From assembly GCA_945872615.1 (NCBI GenBank), contig CAMBZZ010000008.1:1-60106 (forward strand): a stretch of 60,106 bases of DNA. The letters run 5' to 3'. This document shows, one piece after another, positions 17,076-25,435 of the stretch. The stretch comes from an uncultured Clostridia bacterium. GTDB lineage: Bacteria > Bacillota > Clostridia > Christensenellales > UBA3700. The notes below the pieces were generated by a model that worked only from the letters and a program-made list of their open reading frames with translations, was not told where the DNA came from and did not search any database. Positions within the stretch are counted from its first letter, which is position 1; every line of letters begins with the position of its first letter. The position numbers were made by a program, and so were the translations under genes.

Positions 17076-19703
17076 ATGGAAATGTCCAAGACTTACAATC
17101 CACAAGAATTTGAAGAAAAATTATACGAAAATTGGCTAAAAATCGGCTGTTTCGAAGCCAAAGTCGACAAGAAAAAAGAGCCGTTTACCATCGTTATCCC
17201 GCCTCCAAACATTACGGGACAACTTCACATGGGTCACGCCCTCAACGACACCATACAAGACGTTATCGTCAGATTTAAGCGTATGCAAGGATATTCTACG
17301 CTATGGTTGCCGGGTACCGACCACGCGTCCATTGCTACCGAAGTCAAAATCGTAGAAAAGATGAAGAGCGAAGGACTTAGCAAAAACGACGTGGGTAGAG
17401 AAGGCTTTTTGGAGAGAGCGTGGGACTGGAAGAGACAGTACGGCGGAAGAATTATCGACCAACTCAAGAGACTTGGTTGTTCTTGCGACTGGTCGAGAGA
17501 AGCATTTACTATGGACGAGAAGTGTTCTAAGGCTGTCAAAGAAGTATTCGTAAATCTCTACGAAAAGGGTTTGATTTACAAGGGCGACAGAATTATCAAC
17601 TGGTGTCCTTGCTGTAAGACCGCACTCAGCGACGCCGAGGTAGAATACGAAGAAGAGGACGGACATCTTTGGAATATTCGCTATCCGCTTGCAGACGGCA
17701 GCGGAGAAATCGTCGTTGCCACGACAAGACCCGAAACTATGCCGGGCGATACGGCAGTGGCTGTCAATCCAAAGGACGACAGATACAAGGATATGATAGG
17801 CAAGACGCTTATTTTGCCTTTGATGAACAAAGAGATACCTATCGTTGCCGACGACTACGTCGAGACTGATTTCGGTAGCGGTGCGGTTAAGATTACCCCG
17901 GCGCACGACCCTAACGATTTCGAGGTGGGGGCACGCCACAATCTGCCCGTCATTCGCATTATGAACGACGACGGCTCTATGAACGCCAATGCGGGTAAAT
18001 ACGTCGGACTTAGCAGAGAGGAGGCGAGAGTCGCTATCGTCAAAGACCTTGAGGAACAAGGTTATCTGGTTAGCGTAGAGGATTACAAACACAACGTAGG
18101 GCATTGCTATCGTTGCCATTCGACGGTAGAGCCTCTCGTCAGCAAGCAGTGGTTTGTCAAGATGGAACCGCTCGCCAAGCCTGCCATAAGCGTAGTCAAG
18201 AAAAAGAAGGTCGAGTTTATCCCTTCCAGATTTAGCAAGGTTTACTTCAACTGGATGGAAAATATCAAGGATTGGTGTATCTCCAGACAACTTTGGTGGG
18301 GACATAGAATACCAGCGTATTATTGTCAAGACTGCGGAGAGATGATAGTCAGCAAAGAGGACGTCAAGGTTTGTCCTAAGTGCGGTAGTACGCATATCAA
18401 GCAAGACGAGGACGTGTTGGACACGTGGTTTTCCAGCGCATTGTGGCCTTTCTCTACGCTCGGCTATCCCGACAAGACCAAAGACTTGGCATATTTCTAT
18501 CCTAATAGTTTGCTCGTCACGGCTTACGACATCATTTTCTTCTGGGTAGCGAGAATGATTTTTTCGGGTATCGAACATATGGGCGACATTCCGTTCCCCG
18601 AAGTGCTTATACACGGTATCGTGAGAGATAAATACGGTAGAAAGATGAGTAAATCTCTCGGCAACGGCATCGACCCGTTGGAGATTATCGACAAGTACGG
18701 CGCAGACAGCTTGAGATTTTCGCTCACTCAAGGCATCACCCCGGGCGGAGATACCCGTTACATCGACGAAAAGACAGAGAGCGCAAGCAACTTTATGAAT
18801 AAGGTTTGGAACGCTTCTCGTTTCGTAATGATGAATATGAAGGGCGTCAAAGTCAAACAAATGGGTAGCTTTAGATTGACTAGCGCCGACAAATGGATTT
18901 TGACGCAGCTCAACAGGACAGTCAAAGAAGTTACCAAGAGCTTAGAGAAATACGAGATAGGACTTGCAAGCGCCAAGATTTACGACTTTGTGTGGACGGA
19001 GTTCTGCGACTGGTATATCGAACTTGCCAAGACTTCGCTCTACGGCGACAATCAAGACAAAAAGGCAAATACCGTCAGCGTTCTTGCATACGTTTTGCAG
19101 AATATTCTCAAACTTATGCATCCTTTCGTTCCGTTCATCACCGAACAAATTTATCAAAGTTTGCCAACCACTAAGGGCACGATAGTAACGGCACAATGGC
19201 CGACTTACGACAAAAAGACGGTATTTAGCAGAGAAGCGGCAGAGTTTAGCAAGGTTATGGAAGCAATCAAAGCAATCCGCAACCTCAAAGCCGAGAGAGG
19301 AGTTGCCCCTTCTAAGAAACTCAATATCTATTTGGTTGCAAGTAGCGTTGCCAAAAAGGACGTGGTATATATTCAAAAGCTTGCGGGAGTGGGCGAGGTT
19401 TGCTTCATTGACGACAAGTCGGGGCTTGACAGCAACGTTGTTTCTCTCTTCGGCGGTTACGGCGAGATTGCCGTACTGCTCGGCGATTTAGTCAACTTCG
19501 AAGAAGAAATCGCTCGTCTTAGTCAAGAGCTCGCGCATACCCAAAGCGAGATTGACAGAGCAACCAAGCTTCTTGCCAACCAAGGCTTCGTTGCCAAAGC
19601 GCCGAAGGCTTTGATTGACAAAGAGATACAAAAGCAAGCCGACTATCGACAAAAGGCTGACAAACTCATAGAGCAGATAGAGTCACTCAAAAAGTATGTA
19701 TAA
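17076..19703 (+). CDS. valS: Valyl-tRNA synthetase
   Basis: Charges tRNA-Val. The protein of about 875 residues has the class I HIGH-type motif PPNITGQLHMGHAL (about residues 43-56), the CP1 editing domain with TTRPETMPGDTAVAV, KMSKS in GRKMSKSLGNGIDP, and the C-terminal coiled-coil arm. The start chosen is the ATG at 17076 (MEMSKTYNPQEFEEKLYE), eight bases after GAGG; an ATG at 17025 in the same frame has no family similarity in its first 17 residues. No T-box leader was found upstream. Confidence 0.97.
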   Translation: MEMSKTYNPQEFEEKLYENWLKIGCFEAKVDKKKEPFTIVIPPPNITGQLHMGHALNDTIQDVIVRFKRMQGYSTLWLPGTDHASIATEVKIVEKMKSEGLSKNDVGREGFLERAWDWKRQYGGRIIDQLKRLGCSCDWSREAFTMDEKCSKAVKEVFVNLYEKGLIYKGDRIINWCPCCKTALSDAEVEYEEEDGHLWNIRYPLADGSGEIVVATTRPETMPGDTAVAVNPKDDRYKDMIGKTLILPLMNKEIPIVADDYVETDFGSGAVKITPAHDPNDFEVGARHNLPVIRIMNDDGSMNANAGKYVGLSREEARVAIVKDLEEQGYLVSVEDYKHNVGHCYRCHSTVEPLVSKQWFVKMEPLAKPAISVVKKKKVEFIPSRFSKVYFNWMENIKDWCISRQLWWGHRIPAYYCQDCGEMIVSKEDVKVCPKCGSTHIKQDEDVLDTWFSSALWPFSTLGYPDKTKDLAYFYPNSLLVTAYDIIFFWVARMIFSGIEHMGDIPFPEVLIHGIVRDKYGRKMSKSLGNGIDPLEIIDKYGADSLRFSLTQGITPGGDTRYIDEKTESASNFMNKVWNASRFVMMNMKGVKVKQMGSFRLTSADKWILTQLNRTVKEVTKSLEKYEIGLASAKIYDFVWTEFCDWYIELAKTSLYGDNQDKKANTVSVLAYVLQNILKLMHPFVPFITEQIYQSLPTTKGTIVTAQWPTYDKKTVFSREAAEFSKVMEAIKAIRNLKAERGVAPSKKLNIYLVASSVAKKDVVYIQKLAGVGEVCFIDDKSGLDSNVVSLFGGYGEIAVLLGDLVNFEEEIARLSQELAHTQSEIDRATKLLANQGFVAKAPKALIDKEIQKQADYRQKADKLIEQIESLKKYV

Positions 19704-20340
19704 GTATTTGTTTTTCGATTTTGACGGCACTCTTTGCGACACCGAAGAGGGTATCAGCGAGATATTGGAACTCACCTTCAAGCATTACGATACCGAGGTA
19801 GACAAGTCGCTGTATCGCAACTATATCGGACCTCCTCTCAGCGAAACTTTTACCGCTTATTGGGGTAAGGAGGTTGCGTACGAAGCGGTGGAGTATTTTA
19901 AGAAAAACTATCTCGAGCGCAAAGCGATATTCAAGACCAAACCATACGACGGTATAATCGACGCTATCAAGAAGTGTCGTGAGGCGGGTTACAAAATAGG
20001 CGTGGCAACTTGCAAGAAGCAAGAGGACGCGGAGACGTTGCTAAAGTACTTTGGCATGGACGGTGATATTGACTTCGTATCGGGGCTCAAGTACAAAGAG
20101 CGAGAGACCAAAAAAGACGTGCTCGACTATGCTCTCGACACTTTGGGCATAACGGCAAGTCAAGCCGTGATGATAGGCGATACGTCCTTTGACGTCGAGG
20201 GAGCCGAGCAATGCGGCATGGATTGTATAGTGTGTCTGTGGGGCTTTGGCGACTATGACGCGCTCTACCAATCCAACATAATATATAGAGCCGAGCGCCC
20301 TATGGACGTATACGACTTTTTGACTAATACTGACAAATAA
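19696..20340 (+). CDS. HAD-family hydrolase, phosphoglycolate phosphatase-like
   Basis: A 214-residue HAD phosphatase overlapping the valS end by eight bases. Motif I is FDFDGTLCDTEEG at the N-terminus, motif II/III residues include ATCKKQ and K in SGLKYKERETK, and motif IV is MIGDTSFDVEGA. The cap between motifs I and II is the small helical type of Gph/PpaX-like enzymes. The substrate is not determinable; small phosphate esters or pyrophosphate are likely. Confidence 0.88.
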   Translation: MYKYLFFDFDGTLCDTEEGISEILELTFKHYDTEVDKSLYRNYIGPPLSETFTAYWGKEVAYEAVEYFKKNYLERKAIFKTKPYDGIIDAIKKCREAGYKIGVATCKKQEDAETLLKYFGMDGDIDFVSGLKYKERETKKDVLDYALDTLGITASQAVMIGDTSFDVEGAEQCGMDCIVCLWGFGDYDALYQSNIIYRAERPMDVYDFLTNTDK

Positions 20341-20413
20341 AACTATCCGTAGAAACACCTGCATTGCTATCAAAACTGCTATGTTTCGAGCATGGGCGGG
20401 TAAAGGAGCGATA

Positions 20414-21253
20414 ATGAAATATCTAAAACTGACGTACAGTTTTTTGAAACATAATTCTCTCAAAATGTTTTTGTACGCGTTGGCACCTGCGTTGCTATAT
20501 CCGTTGGTGTACAATCCCGCTAGCATTTTCAACTTTTTGGTGGGCAGCGCAGACAAAGACGTACAAGGTTTCGGCGAGATATACAAGGCGATAGATTCAA
20601 TCAATGGACCGGGTTGGATATTCGTGTTTTTGCTGGCGTTGATCGTGGGAGGCGTATGTCTCAGCGCAATGGCTGGCTCAATCCAGCGCCGTATGAGGTA
20701 CGGTGTAGAATATCGTAACAGTATGGGCAATTTTTGGAACAAAGTCAACAGTTTCTTTTTGCCAATAGTTATGATAACTATCGAATTGACCGCCATAATG
20801 CAAATTTTTGCATTGTTGTTGTCGATATTTTCCTTTATTTGGCTCAAAGTGGCTTCGCACGCGGTATTTATCGTTTTGACGGTCATTACGATATTTGTAT
20901 TGCTTTTTGTGTTGCTATTGGTAGTCAGCTTGTTTATTACGTCTTTTCCTAATATGACCATCAAAGGCTTCGGAGTGTTCAAGTCGCTTAGCATATCTGT
21001 TGGCGAAACGGTATCGCATATATTTAACATAATGCTTGCCATTGCGTTGCCGTTCGTCGGATTTATAATACCGGTTTGGCTAGTCAATCTTTTGCACTTC
21101 CCGGGTAGCGGTTTGTTGCATTATATAGTCAACGTTTTGTATTACGAGGCAGTGTTCATGATAGGGTTGCCGTTGGTATATACGATATTCTTCGACATCA
21201 ACGATATGGAGCGAGAGGATCTCGCCACCTACAAAGAATGGGGGTTGAAATAA
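20414..21253 (+). CDS. Multi-TM membrane protein of unknown function (first of a pair)
   Basis: A 279-residue protein with about six hydrophobic helices and a basic cytoplasmic-looking loop QRRMRYGVEYR after the second. The ATG at 20414 follows AAGGAG; in-frame sequence upstream is non-coding in character. It overlaps the next membrane-protein gene by one base (TAATG), so the two are probably made together. No motif reveals its job. Confidence 0.75.
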   Translation: MKYLKLTYSFLKHNSLKMFLYALAPALLYPLVYNPASIFNFLVGSADKDVQGFGEIYKAIDSINGPGWIFVFLLALIVGGVCLSAMAGSIQRRMRYGVEYRNSMGNFWNKVNSFFLPIVMITIELTAIMQIFALLLSIFSFIWLKVASHAVFIVLTVITIFVLLFVLLLVVSLFITSFPNMTIKGFGVFKSLSISVGETVSHIFNIMLAIALPFVGFIIPVWLVNLLHFPGSGLLHYIVNVLYYEAVFMIGLPLVYTIFFDINDMEREDLATYKEWGLK

Positions 21254-22224
21254 TGGTATTCAATAGTACGACGACGGTTTTTACGACCAAATTCGGTTTG
21301 ATTTACAAATTGCTTTTGTTTATGATGATAGTATTTTTGGTGCTGTTTGCCATAGGTATGGTCACAATCTATCCTACGCTCAGCGATATGATTAAAGAAA
21401 TCAACGATATGCACCTCATCAAGAGCACTATCAACTACGTACAAGGAATACTCAAAGGCTTCGATACCGACATCGAAGGCGAGAGTGCCCCGGGATATTT
21501 GACGCTTGACCAGTTGATTGCCAAATTCCGATTGCTCAAAGATACTATAGTGGAATACAGCGCTCGTGTTGCCGTAAGTTTCGTATTGCTCGGCGTGTTG
21601 ATATACCTATTTTGCGTCGTGGTATCGGTGATGAGATATACTACGGCTAGCATACTCAACACCTTTATGTCGTGCAACGGTAAGGACGGTTTTGTGAGCA
21701 ATATGTTGCGCAATCTCAAAAGGGCACTAGCCTTCGGTTTTGCTTGCGTTTCGCTGTCGATTTTGTATTATGCGGCTACAATAGGCGCGTCGATAGGACT
21801 TGCGCTCTTGGTAGCCAAAGGCAATTCCGTTTTGGGCGCGATGGTAGGCTATCTAGCCGTTTTGATAAGCGTCAGCAGTAAGAGAGCATTGTTTGCTATG
21901 TGGCTGCCTAATATGGTTGCAAACGAAGTTTCGGTGGGCATTGCACTCAAAAACAGCACCAAGGATTTACCTAAGACTTTTGCAGGCGTATTTGGCGGAG
22001 AGTTTATAATGTATATGGTATTCAATATTGTTTTAGCCGCTTCCGTAGTGGTGACGATAGGCATATCCATACCGATACTCTTCATTGTAGGATTGCTTTT
22101 TTTGCAGACGTACGAGTTGGTGTACTTTTATCATCACAACAATCTCAGATATTATATCGACCACCAGAGGGTTATCGACCCTACCAAAGAGTATAAGGAC
22201 GCAGTGCTGGAGAATATCGAATAA
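21253..22224 (+). CDS. Multi-TM membrane protein of unknown function (second of a pair)
   Basis: A 323-residue protein with an N-terminal hydrophobic helix, an extracytoplasmic-looking segment of about 70 residues, and five or so further helices; the C-terminus is hydrophilic. The start chosen is ATG 21253, overlapping the previous stop and preceded by GGGGG; an in-frame start at 21238 is possible. Cotranscribed with the gene at 20414. The two have similar overall architecture but no clear sequence identity by eye. Confidence 0.75.
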   Translation: MVFNSTTTVFTTKFGLIYKLLLFMMIVFLVLFAIGMVTIYPTLSDMIKEINDMHLIKSTINYVQGILKGFDTDIEGESAPGYLTLDQLIAKFRLLKDTIVEYSARVAVSFVLLGVLIYLFCVVVSVMRYTTASILNTFMSCNGKDGFVSNMLRNLKRALAFGFACVSLSILYYAATIGASIGLALLVAKGNSVLGAMVGYLAVLISVSSKRALFAMWLPNMVANEVSVGIALKNSTKDLPKTFAGVFGGEFIMYMVFNIVLAASVVVTIGISIPILFIVGLLFLQTYELVYFYHHNNLRYYIDHQRVIDPTKEYKDAVLENIE

Positions 22225-22265
22225 TATTGTCAAAATATGGCAAATGTAAAATATCGATAAAAGTA

Positions 22266-22294
22266 TTGTAATTAGCCTTGCAATGAGATATACT
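22266..22294 (+). promoter_or_regulatory. Promoter of the 6S-like RNA
   Basis: TTGTAA (22266-22271) and TATACT (22289-22294) are 17 bases apart. The predicted start at about 22301 coincides with the first base of the RNA's closing helix. Confidence 0.8.
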
Positions 22295-22300
22295 ATAAGT

Positions 22301-22475
22301 GACCTATATGATTCTTATTGTACCGCAACTATCTAAAAGGGAATGCGGAGTTGTAAGGACTAGGGCGTGCCTTTACTCTATACGAGTTTATCCGTTAGGA
22401 TAGTATGAGGATTACTGAATACTTGCACAGCGTACCCACCTGCTTTCAGCGGGTTATAAATAGTTCGTATAGGTC
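22301..22475 (+). ncRNA. ssrS: Probable 6S RNA
   Basis: A structured non-coding RNA of about 175 nt with its own promoter and terminator. The ends GACCTATATGA (22301-22311) and TTCGTATAGGTC (22464-22475) pair over eleven positions. Inside, the blocks ATGCGGAGTTGTA, GGGCGTGCCTTTACTC and GCGTACCCACCTGC resemble what I remember of clostridial 6S RNA, and the size fits. 6S RNA mimics an open promoter and sequesters sigma-A RNA polymerase in stationary phase. No covariance model was run; another long-hairpin RNA cannot be excluded. Confidence 0.75.
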
Positions 22476-22486
22476 GCCGAAATCAA

Positions 22487-22519
22487 GCCGTCGATATTAC
22501 GTCGACGGCAGTTTGTTTT
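22487..22519 (+). terminator. Terminator of the 6S-like RNA
   Basis: GCCGTCGA and TCGACGGC form a perfect 8-bp stem with a seven-base loop (22487-22509), followed by AGTTTGTTTT. Confidence 0.8.
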
Positions 22520-22668
22520 AGTGACGGCATTATGACGGTGTAGCAATACGGCAAAGCTGTTAGCAGATAGACGAGACTATCGACGCTTAGAATATATAGT
22601 TGCCGTGACGCGGCGGGTTATAGGCGACAAATCTATTGAAAAAGAAAAGAAAATATTATAATTAATCA

Positions 22669-22697
22669 TTTACAAAACCTACTTTGTATGTTATAAT
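22669..22697 (+). promoter_or_regulatory. Promoter of asnS
   Basis: TTTACA (22669-22674) and TATAAT (22692-22697) are 17 bases apart and about 30 bases before the asnS start. Confidence 0.8.
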
Positions 22698-22727
22698 ACT
22701 TAGCAGGATAATCAAGAAGGTAGCACG

Positions 22728-24116
22728 ATGAAGTTGACTCTCAAAGAATTGGCATCTAAGTATGAAGAACTTGGCGGACGTAGCGTAGAAGTCTGCGGTT
22801 GGGTCAGGACGATAAGAGATAGCAAGAATTTTGCTTTTATAGAACTCAACGACGGCAGCAATTTTAAGTCTGTGCAGGTAGTACTCGATACCACTCTTGA
22901 CAATTATAAGACTATCGTTGCTCAGAACGTGGGCGCGGGCTTGAGCGTTGAGGGAGAAGTGGTGCTTACACCGCTCAACAAACAACCTTACGAAATCAAA
23001 GCCACCAAGATAGTCGTAGAAGGGGCTTCTTCACCTAATTATCCATTGCAAAAAAAGCGTCACAGTCTCGAGTTTTTGAGAGAGATTGCTCATCTCAGAC
23101 CAAGGACCAACACCTTTTTGGCGGTGTTTAGAGTTCGTTCGGTAGCGGCGCAAGCAATTCACGAGTTTTTTGCATCGAGGAACTTCGTCTACGTCAACAC
23201 CCCTCTCATCACGTCGAGCGACTGCGAGGGAGCGGGAGAGATGTTTAGAGTTACCACTCTCGACGCCAAAAATCCGCCTCTTGACGACAACGGCAACGTA
23301 GATTATTCTAAGGACTTCTTTGGCAAGCCTACCAACCTCACGGTTAGCGGACAGCTCAGCGCCGAGTGTTACGCTTTGGCATTTAGAAGCGTATATACCT
23401 TCGGACCTACCTTTAGAGCGGAGAAGAGTTATACTCAGAGACACGCCGCAGAGTTTTGGATGATAGAGCCGGAGATTGCCTTTGCAGACCTCAAGGACGA
23501 TATGGACTTGGCGAGAGATATGATCAAATACGTCATTGCCAAAGTGCTTGAGAGATGTCCGCAAGAGATGGAATTTTTCAACAACTTTATGGACAAAGGT
23601 TTGATTGAAAGATTGCAAAGTATAGTAGATTCCGACTTCGCTACGGTTACCTACACCGAGGCGGTAGAGATACTCGAAAAGCACAAGGAGCAGTTCCAAT
23701 TCCCTGTATATTGGGGAGCGGACTTGCAGACCGAGCACGAGAGATTTTTGACGGAACAAGTTTTCAAAAAGCCTGTATTCGTCACCGACTATCCTAAAGA
23801 AATCAAAGCCTTCTATATGCGTCTCAACGACGACGGCAAGACGGTGGCTGCGGTTGACTTGTTGGTACCGGGCGTTGGAGAAATCATCGGCGGTAGCCAA
23901 AGAGAAGAGCGTCTTGACCTTCTCACCGAGCGTATCAAAGAATTGGGGCTCAAAGAAGAGGACTATTGGTGGTATCTCGACCTTCGTCGCTACGGCGGCG
24001 TCAAGCACGCAGGCTTCGGTCTAGGCTTCGAGAGATTAATAATGTATATGACGGGTATGCAAAATATCCGCGACGTAATACCGTTTGCGCGTACCACGGG
24101 CAACGCGGACTTCTAG
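22728..24116 (+). CDS. asnS: Asparaginyl-tRNA synthetase
   Basis: Charges tRNA-Asn. The 462-residue class II synthetase has the N-terminal OB-fold anticodon-binding domain ([20 protein letters not shown]). Motif 2 lies around [20 protein letters not shown] and motif 3 in the C-terminal [21 protein letters not shown] ending. The [11 protein letters not shown] linker and the ending in RTTGNADF distinguish AsnS from AspS. AAGG lies before the ATG. A tRNA-Thr gene follows 24 bases downstream. Confidence 0.96.
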   Translation: MKLTLKELASKYEELGGRSVEVCGWVRTIRDSKNFAFIELNDGSNFKSVQVVLDTTLDNYKTIVAQNVGAGLSVEGEVVLTPLNKQPYEIKATKIVVEGASSPNYPLQKKRHSLEFLREIAHLRPRTNTFLAVFRVRSVAAQAIHEFFASRNFVYVNTPLITSSDCEGAGEMFRVTTLDAKNPPLDDNGNVDYSKDFFGKPTNLTVSGQLSAECYALAFRSVYTFGPTFRAEKSYTQRHAAEFWMIEPEIAFADLKDDMDLARDMIKYVIAKVLERCPQEMEFFNNFMDKGLIERLQSIVDSDFATVTYTEAVEILEKHKEQFQFPVYWGADLQTEHERFLTEQVFKKPVFVTDYPKEIKAFYMRLNDDGKTVAAVDLLVPGVGEIIGGSQREERLDLLTERIKELGLKEEDYWWYLDLRRYGGVKHAGFGLGFERLIMYMTGMQNIRDVIPFARTTGNADF

Positions 24117-24140
24117 AATAAGGAGGGCAACCTCCAATAT

Positions 24141-24216
24141 GCTGATATGGCTCAGTCGGTAGAGCGGTTCACTCGTAATGAACAGGTCGGCAGTTCGAAT
24201 CTGCCTATCAGCTCCA
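24141..24216 (+). tRNA. tRNA-Thr (anticodon CGT)
   Basis: The cloverleaf is complete: acceptor GCTGATA pairs with TATCAGC. The D arm has GGCTCAGTCGGTAGAGC, the anticodon stem GTTCA/TGAAC carries loop CTCGTAA (anticodon CGT, reading ACG), and the T loop is TTCGAAT. The discriminator is T and CCA is encoded (24214-24216). Confidence 0.95.
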
Positions 24217-24218
24217 AA

Positions 24219-24246
24219 AAACCAAGTCTTATTGACTTGGTTTTTT
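24219..24246 (+). terminator. Terminator after asnS/tRNA-Thr
   Basis: AACCAAGTC and GACTTGGTT form a 9-bp stem with a five-base loop, followed by a T run, starting four bases after the tRNA. Confidence 0.88.
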
Positions 24247-24321
24247 ATTTGTTTTACAAGTTGGGTATAGGCTAAAATAATTAGCATATTGCCACTTAGT
24301 AATGATAATTAAATTATGCTC

Positions 24322-24507
24322 TTATTGATTTTTTTTGTTGAATATCAACTCGATAGAGAGCATTTTTCCGCTTGGACCGAGTTTTACGGGTACAAAACCG
24401 AGATAATCGTATCCGTCGCCCACGTACTTTTCGATTATCTCTCTGTGTCCGCTTAGGTTGGCGTTGCACATTTTGTTGTTGTCAAAGTCTATTTTTACGA
24501 ATTCCAT
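24322..24507 (-). CDS. Small DUF4177-like protein
   Basis: A 61-residue protein with a strong AAGGAGGT before the ATG. The pattern (HREIIEKYVGDGYDYLGFVP, a G-rich turn, then IELIFNKK) resembles DUF4177 proteins, whose function is unknown. It lies 17 bases downstream of the XRE/AbrB-like regulator and is probably cotranscribed with it. Confidence 0.6.
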   Translation of the reverse strand: MEFVKIDFDNNKMCNANLSGHREIIEKYVGDGYDYLGFVPVKLGPSGKMLSIELIFNKKNQ

Positions 24508-24524
24508 ACCGCACCTCCTTGATT

Positions 24525-24935
24525 TTAGTCGGCTATTACGTCGTTTACGCCGTCACATTTGACTATGGCTATTCCTTGCGTTTTGTCGCCTACGACGAGC
24601 AATAGGTCGCCTTCAGAAAGCTCAAAAATATCTATTGCTTTCGGTGGCAATTTTATCGTACCGTTTGCGCCGAGATGAGTTAGTCCGAACAAATATCTAT
24701 CGCTTTGCGGGTCGACTTGTTCAAGACACCCTATAGGCTTGTGGACCAATGCGTCCAACGACACGCCGTAGTATTGCGAGAGAGTGACGAGATTGTCGAT
24801 GACGGGGTAGCTTGCTCCCGACTCCCATTTGGCTACGGATTGTCTCGAAACGCCCGCTATTTCGGCAATGTCTTCCAGCGTCAATTTGTTTTTCGTACGC
24901 AAGGTTTTTAGGTTTTCGCTCAACGTAACTTTCAT
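24525..24935 (-). CDS. XRE-family regulator with C-terminal SpoVT/AbrB-like domain
   Basis: A 136-residue predicted DNA-binding protein. The N-terminal helix-turn-helix (about residues 6-62) contains LTLEDIAEIAGVSRQSVAKWESG. The C-terminal ~45 residues (LGANGTIKLPPKAIDIFELSEGDLL onward) look like a swapped-hairpin AbrB fold. The ATG at 24935 is preceded by GGAGG; the in-frame TTG four codons earlier overlaps that site. This combined architecture occurs in clostridial regulators. The target is unknown, autoregulation possible. Confidence 0.8.
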   Translation of the reverse strand: MKVTLSENLKTLRTKNKLTLEDIAEIAGVSRQSVAKWESGASYPVIDNLVTLSQYYGVSLDALVHKPIGCLEQVDPQSDRYLFGLTHLGANGTIKLPPKAIDIFELSEGDLLLVVGDKTQGIAIVKCDGVNDVIAD

Positions 24936-25044
24936 ATCAGCCTCCAAATATATTGTATCTCAACTATGCACTGTCTTCAACCAAGTGGTTTTAACCGATT
25001 ACGTTAAATTTAGTTGCATTTGGCAACCGCAATATGGTATTGAT

Positions 25045-25088
25045 AAAAACTGCGACCTGTATCGGCTTATTTGATATACGGGTCGCAA
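25045..25088 (-). terminator. Terminator of the DUF896 gene
   Basis: TGCGACC (25051-25057) and GGTCGCA (25081-25087), extended by partly paired inner arms, form a strong hairpin. On the minus strand it is followed by GTTTTTATC. Confidence 0.75.
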
Positions 25089-25103
25089 TTTCGTAGAGTT
25101 TAA

Positions 25104-25301
25104 TTATTCGTCTTTCTTTTTTAGCTTTGTCTTGTTGCCTTGCTCGTCTAGGACGTAGCAGTTGTCGAGTTGTGCGCGCAGATTGCGTTTGAAACCGTCA
25201 ATATATTCTTGCCTAAGGCGCGCTTGCTCTTGTTTTTCTTCTTCCGTCAGACCGACCGTCTTACTCTTTTTTGCTAGTTCGTTGATTCTATTGATATTCA
25301 T
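25104..25301 (-). CDS. DUF896/UPF0291 family protein (YnzC-like)
   Basis: A 65-residue protein with the family opening MNINRINELAKKSK and TEEEKQEQARLRQEYI, followed by FKRNLRAQLDNCYVLDEQG. DUF896 proteins are small helical-hairpin cytoplasmic proteins; in Bacillus one is SOS-induced, but the role is unclear. There is no ribosome binding site: the -10 element ends six bases before the ATG, so the mRNA is probably leaderless. Confidence 0.9.
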   Translation of the reverse strand: MNINRINELAKKSKTVGLTEEEKQEQARLRQEYIDGFKRNLRAQLDNCYVLDEQGNKTKLKKKDE

Positions 25302-25307
25302 ATTTAT

Positions 25308-25336
25308 ATTGTATCAAAAGTATTGGGATTAGTAAA
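25308..25336 (-). promoter_or_regulatory. Promoter of the DUF896 gene, leaderless type
   Basis: On the minus strand TTTACT (25336-25331) and TACAAT (25313-25308) are 17 bases apart, with an extended -10 TG. Exactly six bases separate the -10 from the ATG, placing the start of transcription at or next to the A of the start codon. Confidence 0.75.
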
Positions 25337-25435
25337 TTATTTCAACCGACTTGTGTACAAAAGATGTAAAATTTAACAATTTTTATTGTAAAAAAACGGT
25401 TTTGGGTCTAAAATGATAACGTAGGAGTGTATTAT

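Noticed and set aside
17301..18860. 519-residue minus-strand open frame inside valS
   Set aside because: It is fully opposite a well-supported valS, has no ribosome binding site or recognisable domain, and is explained by codon bias that leaves few stops on the opposite strand.
20041..21087. 348-residue minus-strand open frame across the HAD/membrane-protein junction
   Set aside because: It runs antisense through two real genes and the gap between them; low-complexity translation without motifs.
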